Source: Mytilus galloprovincialis
Lineage: Eukaryota; Mollusca; Bivalvia; Mytilida; Mytilidae
Direction: 5' to 3'
NCBI RefSeq assembly: GCF_965363235.1
Contig: NC_134844.1
Coordinates: 23,232,646-23,296,645 of the forward strand
Length of the DNA: 64,000 nt
In this document: piece after piece, positions 48,201-60,641 of the stretch
Position numbering within the stretch: position 1 is the stretch's first letter
How the letters are laid out: each line of letters opens with the position of its first letter
Position numbers and translations under genes: made by a program
Notes under the pieces: model-generated
Told to the model about the DNA's origin: nothing
Seen by the model: only the letters and a program-made list of their open reading frames with translations
Databases searched by the model: none

Positions 48201-49195
48201 CTCATGATATGCATCTGGATTTCTGCAAGATGATGATATACTTTTATTTTACATATTTGATACGATGTTGAACACAAAATGTTTTAGGATTTTTTTCAAA
48301 AGGAGGGCCAGTTTTGTTTGCTAAACATGAATTTACAACCTAGACCTGTTATATCAACTGAAAATTTAAAGATAAACTGCTGTACCCTATTTTTTTTTTA
48401 TATCTTCACCTATTATGTCTGTTTGTTTTGTTAACGTATCGTTGTCAATATAAAGGAATTTGATGCGACTGTCATACAAGTGAGAGGTTTATCTAGCTAT
48501 AAAACCAGGTTTCTACGTAATAAATGGCTATACCAAGTCCGGAATATGACAGTTGTTCAGAGGCAGTTACCGTATGGACAACACTACATTATGTTTTCTA
48601 GAAAGTCATTTATAGGGTATTCTCGAAAAACAAATTTTAAAAATACATAATTATACGAAGTATTACAATGACCTATTGAAATCAAAAAGCTTAAACTCGC
48701 ATCTGATCAATTTTGCGTTAGGAAGTTGAATGAGTATACATTTTAATAGCCTTTTATCAGTCCGTTATCACTCAATGAACCTTGTTTTACAATTCTTCTT
48801 CCACTTATATCATTTAATGTTATGACCATATTTGTAAATCTTATTTACAATTTAAATGTTAAGATAAGAAATTGAATGGTCGAAAATAAATCAGCAAATC
48901 GAAATATTTATTTGAAATTGATAAAGATAAAATAATGTAAATATTAAAACAAACAATAAAAACAATGGAAGTTATATGAACCACGTTAGTTTTCTTTTTG
49001 TGTTCAAAGCCTTTTGCGTATTTTCCCAGTCATAATACAATGACATGAAGGCGAACAAACGTCATACACCTGCTGGTCAACGACAGGGACTACCCTTTTA
49101 CACCATTGTGGGATTAACAGATGTATAGGTCACTTATCAATACTCAACGCAGTTTTACATTTTAAATACGTATGTTGCGAAGAGATTACAGAATG
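45236..49195. other. Long intergenic stretch between oxygenase genes B and C
   Basis: No gene recognised. A fragment of a dispersed mussel repeat lies at about 46030-46190 (CGCCAGACGCGCGTTTCGTC). Positions about 45770-45860 and 46600-46770 align with 62030-62110 and 62560-62720 as part of an old segmental duplication. A minus-strand frame at 47861-47679 has no recognisable family. Confidence 0.55.
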
Positions 49196-49256
49196 TGTTA
49201 TCTTATAGTAAACTTATTAATCCGCGTGTATTCACTGCTATATCCGTCACTTTTCC

Positions 49257-49313
49257 TATAAATATGGAAGCACATGTAACATTGTATACAAACAAAAGCA
49301 CGTGGAGAACTAG
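49257..49313 (+). promoter_or_regulatory. Promoter and 5' UTR exon of gene C
   Basis: CTATAAATATGGAAGCA (TATAAATA at 49257-49264) is followed by ACATTGTATACAAAC and an untranslated exon ending at 49313 before the donor GTAAGAA. It matches the gene B promoter in order, spacing and most bases. Confidence 0.7.
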
Positions 49314-49842
49314 GTAAGAAATAATAAGTTGATTTGCCTCTTAGCTTTATATATTACAATATAACATGTATTGTCATACTACAAGATCAAAAATTATATA
49401 ATGTAAATCATTTTTTTTTTAAATGTTTTTATATGTACGCTTTTTTTCGCACAACGATGAAATAAAGAAACTGGCATCCACGAATTAATCAAATTTATTT
49501 GTGCAACTTAGTTGACAAAAATATTTATGTGAACAACACATTATTAATAATATTTTATATACAGGTTAAGTACGCTTTGTATAGCTGCAATTTTCACTCA
49601 TTCTTTATCTTCAAAATAAGCTGATATCTTTCCCAGTATTGATGTAGAGCTCGATATGTTGCAATTTTGACATATGTCTAATCTGAACGGCCGTCTATTG
49701 AAGTCTTGATGTCTTCAGGTTTTAGTGATGTTCGGTCGCTGTCCCATTATTGTATGACACACACGATCTTCTTTCATAATTGGTGTAATTAGGGCTAGCA
49801 TTGGGTCAGGGTTTTAATTCAGTATGGTGATGCAGCATCTTA

Positions 49843-51621
49843 AAGCCCCAGTCCCACTAGACCACGATCGCACCACGCTCACCGCGATCTAAAATAAATT
49901 TAGATCGTGGTGAGGTCGCGGTATGAGCGGCATGAAAATGTTAATTTTCGTTGCTTTCACGATGCTACTACGTCCTAATTACGCGTCTACAACGATCCCG
50001 CTACGATTAAACCACGTTCTCACCGCGCTTATTCTGCGACCTCACTACGCTTATAAAGATCTTTCTACGCTCTTCACGTTCTTACTACGACCATACCACG
50101 AGTTATCCGATTGCAACACGATATTACTGCGATTATAGCACGTTCTTACCACGATTATACTACGTTCAAACCGCGATCTTACTCCGTTCTCAGCAATACC
50201 GTCAATATCGTGTTTCATATTAATATAGTTCCATTCCTTCTATTTCTGATTAAAACGGAGATTTCTCAAAAACAATACATTCATGCCACCAAAATCTACT
50301 AGAACACGTGGGCGTGGTGGTAGGGGTTGATGTAGAGGCAGAGGGAGCAAAGTATGAACGCCATACTAAACTCCAAATAGTACACAAAAAACTAAAATAA
50401 AAAATAGTACAAGACTAACAAAGGCCAGAGGCTCCTGACAGGCGCAAAAATAGTGGGGTTAAACATGTTTGAGAGATCTCAACCCTCCCCCCTATACCTC
50501 TAGCCAATGAAGAAAAGTAAACGCAGAACAATACGCACATTAAAATTCAGTTCAAGAGAAGTCCGAGTCTGATGTCAGAAGATGTGACTAAAGAAAATAA
50601 ACAAAATGACAATAATACATAAATAACAACAGACTACTAGCAGTTAACTGACATGCCAGCTCCAGACTTCAATTAAACTGATACTATACACATAAGTAGT
50701 ATAATACTTGTCATCAAGAGATGTCGGAACGACCAATCAAACCTAAATTACAACCTATTGCTGGTCCATAAAGCTCAAATGACGATATTTTAGAGAACGA
50801 TAGCAGAGATGACACAGATGTGTCAATATATGTAGAAAAATGTGGTATGAGTGCCAATGAGACAACTCTCCATCAACGTAAACATCTATAAAAGTAAACC
50901 ATTATAGGCTAAGGTACGGCCTTCAATGCGGAGCCTTGGCTCACACCGAACAGCACGCTATAAAGGGCTCAAAAAATACTAATTTTAAACCATTTAAACG
51001 GGAAAAACAAACGGTCTATTCTATATAAAAACGAGAAGCATGGTTGAGCCGTTAGAGCAAATGGATAAATACATTCAGACAAACAAAATCTAGGGAGTTT
51101 TTTTTATATATTTTATGGGAAAATGACAATAAAAACAATGGTCGTAGTGTGAACGTAGTAAGGTCGTGAGAAGAGCGTGATAAGGACGGCAAGGGCGTGC
51201 TAGAATCGTACTATGGTCGTGAACAGCGTGGTAAAGTCGTAGTGGAAGCGTAGTTGGGTCGCGGTGAGAACGTGATGGTCGTCGTAAGGTCGTGATAACG
51301 TCGCTGTGAGATCGTAGCGCAATCTCTCCGAATAGAATCACGCTTTCGCTACGCTCTCGCTACGATTGTACAGCGACCTTTGCGATCTTCCTACGATCTT
51401 AGTGCGCTCTCACAACGCTTCTACTACGACCTAATTTCGCCACGACCGCACCACGATTGTTTTGAACATGTTCAAAGTTGGCCACGCTCTTCACGATCTT
51501 GAAGACCTCACCACGACCGTGGTACGACCTTACTGCGACCTACACGATCGTACCACGATCATCAAAATTTGCATTTTTTTCACAGATCGTAGTGCGATCG
51601 TGGCCTAGTGGGACTAGGGTA
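49843..51621. mobile_element. Foldback transposon filled with 11-bp CpG words (family 2)
   Basis: The ends are inverted repeats: AGCCCCAGTCCCACTAGACC on the left, the complement (CCTAGTCCCACTAGGCC) on the right, with a flanking TTA on both sides. Both halves consist of words such as ACGATNNTACC or GGTCGTNNTAA spaced mostly 11 bp apart. The palindrome TTTTGAACATGTTCAAA lies near 51461. A second mussel repeat is nested inside at about 50340-51060. At 50283 an ATG opens an Arg/Gly-rich stub (MPPKSTRTRGRGGRG), perhaps the relic of an encoded protein. The whole sits in the 5' UTR intron of oxygenase gene C. Confidence 0.8.
50340..51060 (-). mobile_element. Mussel repeats nested in the foldback transposon
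   Basis: The first part (AAAGGCCAGAGGCTCCTGAC, then CTGACATGCCAGCTCCAGAC) belongs to a mussel repeat I recall as very common. The second, about 50820-51030, is the reverse-strand copy of the GGCAATCATACCACAT repeat. Borders are approximate. Confidence 0.55.
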
Positions 51622-51907
51622 TTAGTTTATCATTTTGCTCCACATAATTAGCTCCAGCCTCCTTTGAACAATAATTTTGTTCCGAGTTCCACCAATAAGG
51701 TTTGTGGCTACAGATGTTGTAATGATGGTTCGACAAAATTGCTTTGAGCCCAAAGGCAGCCATGGAACTAGTGCTTTACATATTATATATTTTTCTTATG
51801 TTGCTTACTTCTTGTTGAAAACAACCAAAACTTAATATATTTACTTCTATAATGAATTTGTAAGCATTTCATTTTATTTTATCACTTGTACTTTACAGGA
51901 AAAGAAT

Positions 51908-53781
51908 ATGTTGTGTCAGATTTTTACATTAGCTACATTAATTGCTGCCGTTTACGGGCACGGTAGGCTTATCTCCCCTCCTGGAAGATCCACAATGTGG
52001 CGGTATGGATACAACACACCTAAGAATTACAACGATAACCAGATGTCTTGTGGAGGGTTTTATGTAAGTTGTTATAGATATCTTATTTTTTAAACTAGAA
52101 ATTAACCACAATTTAAACGAAGAATTAATAAAGTTTTATTGTAACAAAGTAGATATGAGAAAAATATTCCCTTCATACTTATAATAAGGAAAATGTGCAT
52201 CGTTAATAAACTGGTATTATAATAGCTCCTGTTGAATGTTTATCAGCCTTGTCCATATACCAAGCATTAAATATACGTGTATTTCTTTCTTTCAGAAACA
52301 ATGGACACTAAATGGAGGACAATGTGGAGTATGTGGTGACCCTTGGAACGAGGCTCATGACAACGAGGCTGGAGGAAAATATGCAACAGGCAACATTGTT
52401 AGTCAATATAAGACAGGACAAAATATTCAAGTTAAAGTTCAGATCACTGCTACTCATCGTGGATATTTTGAGTTCCGTCTTTGTCCGGTTGACAATCCAC
52501 GTCAGACAGCCACTCAAGCTTGTCTAGATAGAAACGTGCTAAAGCAATCAAATGGACAGTCCAAATTTTATGAACCAGGAGCAATCGGAACATATACAGT
52601 GGATCTTATTCTACCTCAAGGTTTAACCTGTACGCAATGTGTATTACAGTGGAAATGGAATACTGGTAAGATAATTTGACTGAATTTGTGAACAGTTGTC
52701 TGATACATAAACATTAACTTTTTAATTTGATATATCTCTTAATTTTTCATAAAAAATTGCTGCTATTAAGTATTGAAATGTTTGACGATGGTAGATGTGC
52801 AAGAAGTTATAGCATGATGCCACAAAATTCATTTCTAAAATGTACACATACCGTGAGGTTAAGAGTTTCGTTAATACAGATAGTGTATCTATTATGTAAC
52901 AGCATAATGGGTAAAATCACTATATAAAGATCAAAATTGGGAATATATGTCCTTTCAATTTTTAACAATATTTTGACTAAGATCACACATCCATTAACGC
53001 AAAAAAAAAAAAAACAGGCCTGCATTTACAGGTTTTGACAAATTTGAGTATTTATCTATCTCTTAAATATATAAGAAGAACAACGTTAATCGATATAAAA
53101 TGCTATTGGTACTCATTTTAACGACTCAATTAAAGCGTTTAGTTGCCTTTTAATAACCTTATATTTATATATAACCTTGTCTGAAACACAAATATCTTTG
53201 TCTTAATGATATACAGTTGGTGCATATTAATCTCTGACGAGCTAATGTTTGCCTTTGTATTATTATATTTTGTTTCTGCAAATTCGGACTGTTGGTATTA
53301 ATTATTATTTTTAAGTATGCAACAATACTATTAGAAATATGTAGAATCCTTAAGGTAACACCCAGAACTAATAAGTTACGTTTTGCTACCAATTACAATT
53401 ATTTGGCATACTATAATGTGTTAGGATATGAAAATTGTTTTCCATACTTTAACAAATATTTATTTTCTTCTTGCAGGAAATTCATACAACTGTGATAACA
53501 ACCATAACTGTTGTATTGGCTGCGGACCACAAGAACAGTTTTATGGTTGTGCAGATATAGCTATTTCATCGTCTGGGACAAGTCAGTTTTCGAATACTGG
53601 TGTTCACCAAGTACGCCCAGTGGGGTTTTTACCCATTTCAGGACAAAACGTTGGAACATGCCAGGCAACCCCACTGTTCAAAAGTCGTTATAGATATGCC
53701 GATCAATATTGTGTATCTCAATGCAACCAGAACAAATGTCCACCGCGCATATACTGCACCGATGCTTGTAGATCTCACTAA
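51908..53781 (+). CDS. AA15-type copper polysaccharide oxygenase, gene C, complete
   Basis: Exons 51908-52063, 52296-52665 and 53477-53781 join in phases 0 and 1 to give 276 residues, the expected length. A 17-residue signal peptide (MLCQIFTLATLIAAVYG) leaves H18 at the mature N-terminus, first arm of the histidine brace (HGRLISPPGRSTMWR). H106 (ATHRGYFEF) is the second ligand and Y198 (EQFYGCADI) the likely axial residue. Paired Cys run through the core (CGVCGDPW, CTQC, CCIGC), and the C-terminal segment has CQAT... YCVSQC... CPP... YCTDAC. These secreted enzymes oxidatively cut chitin or cellulose. The start is fixed by the signal peptide and the acceptor TTTACAG nine bases upstream. Nearest relative in the window is gene B. 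Confidence 0.92.
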
Positions 53782-55117
53782 AAACTCTTTTTGCAAAATC
53801 TATACTCATTTTACTGAAATGTTATTTGATACAAACTATTTTTTTATAATTGTATATATTTCTATACAGATATTTATTTACTGTTATTGCATAATTATTG
53901 TGTGGTTTTTTTTTACATTAAAATCATAATTTTATAAACGCATTGTCTTTTTATATACTTTAGATAATTAGTTATTCTTTTTAAGTTTTCAGATATTTTG
54001 TTATTTACGTACATTGTATTGTCATCCATGAAAGCAGTTGAGATAAGAAAGACACATCTACAGTTCAGTTCGTATATGAACAACAAATGTATTTTACATT
54101 TTAATGTAAGTGTGCCAGAAATCATATCTGATATTCTTCCTCAGTCATAATAACCTTCCATCATTACCGAACTGAACAAAGAAATAAATCGACGGGTGCC
54201 GTATACGGTGCAGGAAATGCTTACCCTTACGGTGCACCTTATTTCCCTCCCGGTTTTTAGTGGAGTTTGTGTTGTTTCTTATTTCTTATTTATAACTGTT
54301 GGTGTAAATGTCCCTTGGTTTTGTGAGTCCTTGTTTACTCCTTGGGTTTGACTGTTATTGTCTTATTACCGATTTCGTCAGATGGAATACAAAAAAAAAA
54401 TAATTCCAAAATCACAAAACCTTTTCATGATGATTTTTTTTGTCATGACGAAATATACATTAAAACCAAAAGATATAACAATGAAAGCAATGTTTTGTCG
54501 TCTAGGATATAAGACAAATATATTTGTTTATGTAATAACATTAGGGATCATGTAGATAAAAGTATAACATTCACCTACATATATTAAAAACAACTGCAAC
54601 GTTGAATCAAAATATTAAGAGAACATATCCTATAACATAGTAAATGGATTATGATATGTCTGACTGATTTAAACTTGAGGAAATTTGGATTAAACCAGTT
54701 ATAAAGTACTAAAATGTATCCAGTACGTACAATTGAAACCATCGTTTTATTAACACATCACCCATTATGCGAATATATACATAAGTGAAGGTTTACAATC
54801 GCACGAAATCACAACGCTGGTCACCGTAAAACTAATGTAGTAAGGATTGGAATCGTTTGTCCTTACAACTTTGTTGTGGCAGTTTTTGTGAAAAGAGCAC
54901 GACCCTTTTACTGAAGTACATATAGTGGTTGCGTGCATCAGGGTAGCGTATTGTGATTACCAAACTTCATGCTCACTATCTAATATCAAAAAATGAAGAT
55001 TTATTAGATTTTCGTTTGAAATCGTAAATCTGTGTGAATAACGAGGAAAACATCAAGGTTCTAGTTTCAGTAATATTTGTAATTTCAAGTTCACGGGGAT
55101 ATATGAGATGCACTTAA
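53782..55117. other. Intergenic; retroelement 3' tail at about 54190-54350
   Basis: Between 54190 and 54350 the sequence (CTTACCCTTACGGTGCACC, GTTTTTAGTGGAGTTTGTG) resembles the untranslated tail of the element at 44.5-45.2 kb, so it is a heavily 5'-truncated copy. Otherwise nothing is recognised. Confidence 0.5.
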
Positions 55118-55346
55118 CTAAAGCTTGCACTTACTATAACCCACGCTCCATACACGATATTTAGCTCCAACAATTTAACTAATTTCAATTTTAACCAAAC
55201 TTTTCAAATGATTACTAGTATTCTATAGAATATGCTAATCTTGTAATCATTTGAAAAGTTTGGTTAAAATTGAAATTAGTTGTTTTTAAATTGTTGGAGC
55301 TAAATATCGTGTATGGAGCGTGGGTTATAGTAAGTGCAAGCTTTAG
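55118..55346. mobile_element. 229-bp near-perfect hairpin element
   Basis: The left arm from CTAAAGCTTGCACTTACTAT is matched base for base over most of about 100 bp by the right arm ending AAGTGCAAGCTTTAG. The short loop is near 55218-55240. Few mismatches indicate a young insertion about 0.45 kb upstream of the Toll-like receptor start. Confidence 0.9.
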
Positions 55347-55739
55347 ATAGTAAACTTATTTCAAAAACCTACAATTCAACTGTACAGCTTAAACTTATAT
55401 CCGCGTAAACAAAGTGTATTCTCATTAAAATTTAGCTACGGACAAAACAATGTAATAAGAGTTTATTTTTAATTTTTATCATTTTTTAAATAGAATCGCA
55501 CAAACGCTTGTCGACACGATATTACTTCAAACAAATAAAATTAATCAGACAAAATTTAGTTTTAAGTAATATTTTAGACGTCTCGATAGATGGTGTGCAG
55601 ATTAATAGTTGTCATGATTAAATGTTAAAACCACAATAGTCTAAATTGATAATAAATAGAACAATAGCAGTCAATTCCACGTCCTTGAATAATCTATTGT
55701 TAGTGTATTGAATTAAAAAGACAGCAATATTCTTAAAAG

Positions 55740-55749
55740 TATATATATA
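55740..55749 (+). promoter_or_regulatory. Possible TATA element of the Toll-like receptor gene
   Basis: TATATATATA about 55 bp before the ATG. It is plausible but low in specificity in AT-rich DNA. Confidence 0.35.
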
Positions 55750-55802
55750 CATGGTCGGAGTAACGTACAGTTTGTGTAATAAATATAAAAAAGGTGATCA
55801 GT

Positions 55803-58316
55803 ATGGATTACACAATTCTTCTGCTTGTGACATTTTGCATAATTAGCAAACTTGTATGTGCAGATTTATGTGAACTAAGTGCTTTATTTGCAAACTGCTC
55901 AAAGCGTGGTTTGTCGGAAGTTCCTCAGAATCTGCCGGATTATATAACTAAACTCGAATTATCAGACAATAACATTACAAAGATAGAACCAAAGGCATTT
56001 AAACGATATGGTAAGCTAGTAGTTTTACACTTAGCACACAACAAAATAAGTATCTTAGACAGTGATGCATTTATTGGCTTATGCGAATTAAAGGTGCTTT
56101 CTCTAACAGGAAATCTATTAGATCATACAAAATATCCGAACAATGTTTTCCGTCCGCTAAAGAACATACAAGAACTTTATCTGAATCGAAACCTGAGACG
56201 TACACCTCCGTCTAAGCAAGAACAAACTTGTAAATACTCCGACAAAGCCTTCAGCTGGATGGTTAATCTAAACATTCTGTCAATAGATTTATGTGGAAGC
56301 TCAGATTTTGGCATCGGATTTCTCAAATTGATACATTTGCAGAATCTTACATTTGATTATTGTCTAGCTTACAATTTAACTCGAAAAACCTTTAGTAATT
56401 TTCGAAATTCCAACGCCACTGTGCTGAATCTCAGTCGATGTGAACTGTATGAAATGAGAGAATCTATTGACGCTGGAATTTTAGATCCTTTTTCAAATGT
56501 GACAAGTCTGGATTTATCAAACTCATATTTTAGCCTGAAGCACGCCCTGAAGCTTTTGTTGCCATTCCGTAATAAGAAAATGGATATGATAAATTTTCAT
56601 CGTGTAAGTCGGAATGATAGAAGCAGTCCAAATAATCCATTTAAAGTTGTTATAACAAGTGAAATGATGCAGTTTCTTAGAACTATCTGTGTGAAATCTC
56701 TTATCCTGTCATACAATGGAATTGTAGATGCAAAACCCAACTCATTATTTGTTTTTGATCACCCAGAGTGCTTTGTGAATATTATAGTATCAGCAAATAG
56801 TTTATGGTTGGAATATCCTCTCCAATACATCGAGGTTCAAAAATTATTAAGAACTATGATTAATCTTCGACTATTCGATTATTCATACGTCCCGGTTAAG
56901 TTTACAGATATGAACTTTATACTCCCGTCAAATTCAGTGATCTCAAACAATCACATGTTATATACAGATAGAACCGTAACCAATGTAACGTTGTATCTTC
57001 CACCTAAACTGGAACAGTTGCGATTCAGTCATGTAATGGCGGCGTCCAAACTGTTCAGCGTGATAATTAGAAATACACTTGCACTGAAAATGTTAGATTT
57101 ATCGTATGTTTCCTTCAAAGAATTTCCTGATATTTTCATGCCTGAAGGTAACGTTATAGAACATCTAGATTTTTCAGGAATAGATTCTAGATTATATGTT
57201 GATAAAGGAGTTACTGAATTAATGGGAGAAGTAAAAACTCTCCTCGTACGTGATGCTAAATTAGACCTAACATTTAGAAAACGAAAAAATGTCTTTAAAT
57301 ATTTAAGAAATCGAACAATTAGTATTTATATTTCTCATAATCATATCTGGGCCCTTCCGAAAACATTTCGTGTCATGACCAATTTAGAACACATTGATTT
57401 ATCTTATAACTCATTCCGAAGATTTCCGAAGATATTGAAATCATTATATAATCTCAAAAAAGTAGATTTGAGATTTAACAAGTTACTAACCTTAGACAAA
57501 AAAGTTACACAGTGGGCTGACGATGTAAGGAAAAACCATAATTTGTCATTACTATTCGCAGGGAATGAATTTGCTTGTAGTTGTGAAAATCGACACTTTT
57601 TGAGGTGGTTAACACAAACCAAGGTTTTATTGGACAGAGACGGGCATTATCATTGCCGATTTCCTAATGGAACAAGAACAAATATTACTAATGTTATGGA
57701 ACAATTCCATGATACATTTTCAGATTGCGATGCAATCGCTTGGTTACGTATAGGTGTCATTTGCATCGTTTCGTCCTTTGTCATCATTTGTTTATCAGCT
57801 ATACTTTATCAGTTCAGATGGAGAATGGCATATTTTTTCTATCGAAAACTAAAAATGAACTATTCAATTGAATCGGACGATGTTGAATTCAGGTATGACA
57901 TCTTTGTTGCATATGCATCTGATAGCTGCGAATGGCTTAAAGGTTCATTAATACCGATACTTGAACAAGAATGGAAATTGAGTGTTTGTGTGAAAGATCG
58001 TGATTTTCCGGTAGGGGAAGACCGAGCAGATACTGTCATCAACAGCATGCGAAATAGTAAATTTATAATTTTTATAATTACACCAAAATTTATCAAAAGA
58101 AAATGGGGAAAATTCGAAATTGAAATAGCTAAATATGAAATGTTTGAACAAAGAAAACAGAAACACATTATTGTCATAATGAAAGACGGCACATCAAAAG
58201 AGGACGTTCCTATTGAATTTAGTCTTATATGGAAAGATGTCATAATGATCGAATGGCCAAGCGATGATGTGAATACCGAAAATGTGTTGTATGATCTAAA
58301 GTTACAATTGAGTTGA
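55803..58316 (+). CDS. Toll-like receptor, single exon
   Basis: 837 residues from ATG 55803. A signal peptide (MDYTILLLVTFCIISKLVCA) is followed by an N-terminal LRR cap (about 21-50), LRRs of which several are degenerate (LELSDNNITKIEPKAF, LVVLHLAHNKISILDSDAF and later ones), and one C-terminal LRR cap (about 588-642, CSCENRHFLRWL to C642). A single membrane helix lies at about 650-669, then a cytosolic TIR domain at about 697-837. TIR box 1 is YDIFVAYAS; the BB loop is RDFPVGE, with Val-Gly where many vertebrate TLRs have Pro-Gly; the C-terminal FW box is absent. With one LRR cap pair it is the single-cysteine-cluster type. Role: innate immune or developmental signalling through TIR adaptors; ligand unknown. 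AATAAA lies at 58347. The intronless form is common for bivalve TLRs. Confidence 0.93.
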   Translation: MDYTILLLVTFCIISKLVCADLCELSALFANCSKRGLSEVPQNLPDYITKLELSDNNITKIEPKAFKRYGKLVVLHLAHNKISILDSDAFIGLCELKVLSLTGNLLDHTKYPNNVFRPLKNIQELYLNRNLRRTPPSKQEQTCKYSDKAFSWMVNLNILSIDLCGSSDFGIGFLKLIHLQNLTFDYCLAYNLTRKTFSNFRNSNATVLNLSRCELYEMRESIDAGILDPFSNVTSLDLSNSYFSLKHALKLLLPFRNKKMDMINFHRVSRNDRSSPNNPFKVVITSEMMQFLRTICVKSLILSYNGIVDAKPNSLFVFDHPECFVNIIVSANSLWLEYPLQYIEVQKLLRTMINLRLFDYSYVPVKFTDMNFILPSNSVISNNHMLYTDRTVTNVTLYLPPKLEQLRFSHVMAASKLFSVIIRNTLALKMLDLSYVSFKEFPDIFMPEGNVIEHLDFSGIDSRLYVDKGVTELMGEVKTLLVRDAKLDLTFRKRKNVFKYLRNRTISIYISHNHIWALPKTFRVMTNLEHIDLSYNSFRRFPKILKSLYNLKKVDLRFNKLLTLDKKVTQWADDVRKNHNLSLLFAGNEFACSCENRHFLRWLTQTKVLLDRDGHYHCRFPNGTRTNITNVMEQFHDTFSDCDAIAWLRIGVICIVSSFVIICLSAILYQFRWRMAYFFYRKLKMNYSIESDDVEFRYDIFVAYASDSCEWLKGSLIPILEQEWKLSVCVKDRDFPVGEDRADTVINSMRNSKFIIFIITPKFIKRKWGKFEIEIAKYEMFEQRKQKHIIVIMKDGTSKEDVPIEFSLIWKDVIMIEWPSDDVNTENVLYDLKLQLS

Positions 58317-58346
58317 AATTGTGGTATCACTTTTAGGAAGTGGTGT

Positions 58347-58352
58347 AATAAA
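58347..58352 (+). promoter_or_regulatory. Poly(A) signal of the Toll-like receptor
   Basis: AATAAA 30 bp after the stop codon. Confidence 0.6.
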
Positions 58353-60641
58353 CTGTAAGTTTGATAGAGCTATCTTACTAACATGTTCATATATCAATGA
58401 AGAGTTATGAATATTGACATAAAGAGACGTTCAATTTACGTTTTGTCCTAACTTGACTGGTACAAAACTGAATTTATCTATTCTTTGCAAAACAATTGGG
58501 ATATGTTTTCCTTCGATTAACTCTTTTTATAAAAGAGAGACGAAAGATACCAAAGACACATTCAAACACATAGATCGAAAATAAACTGACAACGACATGG
58601 CTAAAACGAAAAAGAATACCTTACAAATAATAGTACACAAGACACAAGAAGTAAACCTATATAGACTAAGCAACACGACCCCATCAAAAACTGGGGGGGG
58701 GGGATCTCATAATCATGTATAAACATCTCGACAAACCTTAGTATGCTTTAATTTTGATATAAAGTATGTGCATGTGAATAACTTCAAAATTCTCTTTTTA
58801 AATATTGAAATAATTATTTTAACAATAATTTTATTTCCTGTTTATTGTAATTATTGTAATAACATATATCTATATCATGTTATTTTGCTATAGACATTCA
58901 TTCATTTAGTTCATAAACATAGGTTAATGTAGTCATGTATAGCTTTGGTGCATTATGTATGTAAATACATACTGCAATATTGAAGACATTATTAAAACAC
59001 AATAGGTGCGCATTGTATCAATATACAAAGACATTGTATAAGATGTGACATGTGAATACAACTGCAAATGTATATCAATTTAATAAAACAAAATTTATCA
59101 TTTATAACTTATGTAATGTAGTATTGTATGATGTCACGGTATTCCATTGACCTTGGATATAAACAGCGATGTATGTATTTTAGTTCCATGCCGATTGCAG
59201 ATCCAGTTTACTCCTAGCTCACACTCATAACTTCCTAAAAAATAAAATGTTGAACTTCAGAACTTTTAGGAATAAATACAGTATTAAGATATACAACTAC
59301 GAGTATTGATCGAGGATAGCCTTACAAGACAACGAACGTATCAACTTGACAATAGATGAAGATAACACAATATTTTTAATCAGCAGTGCAAATTTGACTT
59401 TTATTTATAATTTATGCAAATATTTATCTTATGAGTATATGTAATAAGGAAATAGTTTACGAATGATTTCGTCGCACAAGAAAACCCAAAAGCAAAAAAA
59501 ATTAAAAGGTCAAACTGCACTGAAGAAATTGTCATCGAATTATAAAGTTTTTAATATAATGGAGAATGAAGATTACATTACTACATGTACCAGTATACTT
59601 TTCATAGTATAAACAGATATTTGCAATTGTACGTAAATAAGTGTAAACATATGTATTGGTATACAGGTATAATGAGTGAAAACACAAAAGATTAAAGGGT
59701 AAAATATTACATGAAATAATTGATTATTGGTCAATACTGAATTATTTAGCAACAAGTGAGTTAAAAGGTAAAATATTGCCGCATAATATCAATATCAACT
59801 GATATAAAAACACATGTATTTTTATGAAATTTCGTATAAATAGTATCCACGATTACCATTAATACCGTAATTTCCACCTAAACTATCGATTCGTGAAAAA
59901 TTATAAGTATCGACTCCAAAATCTACTTATGTATATGTATTGCACAGTAAGACTATTACTCACTAGTTCCGTTACAACATTCAACCCCCACTTAACTGTC
60001 GTGTCGTGGGAAATTATAAGTATCAAACTAGAGAAATTTATTATATTATAAGTTCTTATCAATAAATACTATAATGTCTTTATATTTCCAATAACACAAA
60101 ACGATAAGCATAAGGTGTTTTCAATTTCCAAATGCCATATTTGCTTTAATTGATCTGAGAGTCGTTATTTTACCGCTGCAACTAACCCTTTGGGATAGTC
60201 ACCATTCTTAAGTAGGGAAATATTTGATAAATATTTCATATGCCATTTATACCTAATTAATTTTCGTGGTTATTTGACGTGTTATAGTGAGGTGCTATCC
60301 TGCAAGTTACGATGGACACCTTATCGTTGTTTGAAACTAGTTTACAATGATAAGAAATAATTCTATTTTTAATTGAAGTGATAATATGTGACGTCCCTTT
60401 CCGTATAAACAATTTGGTTCTGAGTACATGTTTTCACTTTGAGAAAACGTTTCAAGCATTCCAAATGAACGTTTTCAATTATATCATTTTTCCCATATCA
60501 ACAACAATAAAGGAGGATGGGCTTAAGAACTTACTCAACAGGTCTATCCGACATTTAATAGACATAATATGTGTTCTGTCCTTCTTCAGTGCTCCATACA
60601 TAGCTTTCGTTGCTATTTGTGGCAAATTTCTCTTGATTTGC
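58353..60641. other. Intergenic; possible exon 2 and 3 remnants of the fourth oxygenase
   Basis: No gene. Weak resemblance to oxygenase exon 3 (about 59195-59245, CTCACACTCATAACTTCC) and exon 2 (about 60170-60210, TTTTACCGC...ATAGT) on the minus strand fits the position of the relic at 60.64 kb but is not proof. Confidence 0.3.
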
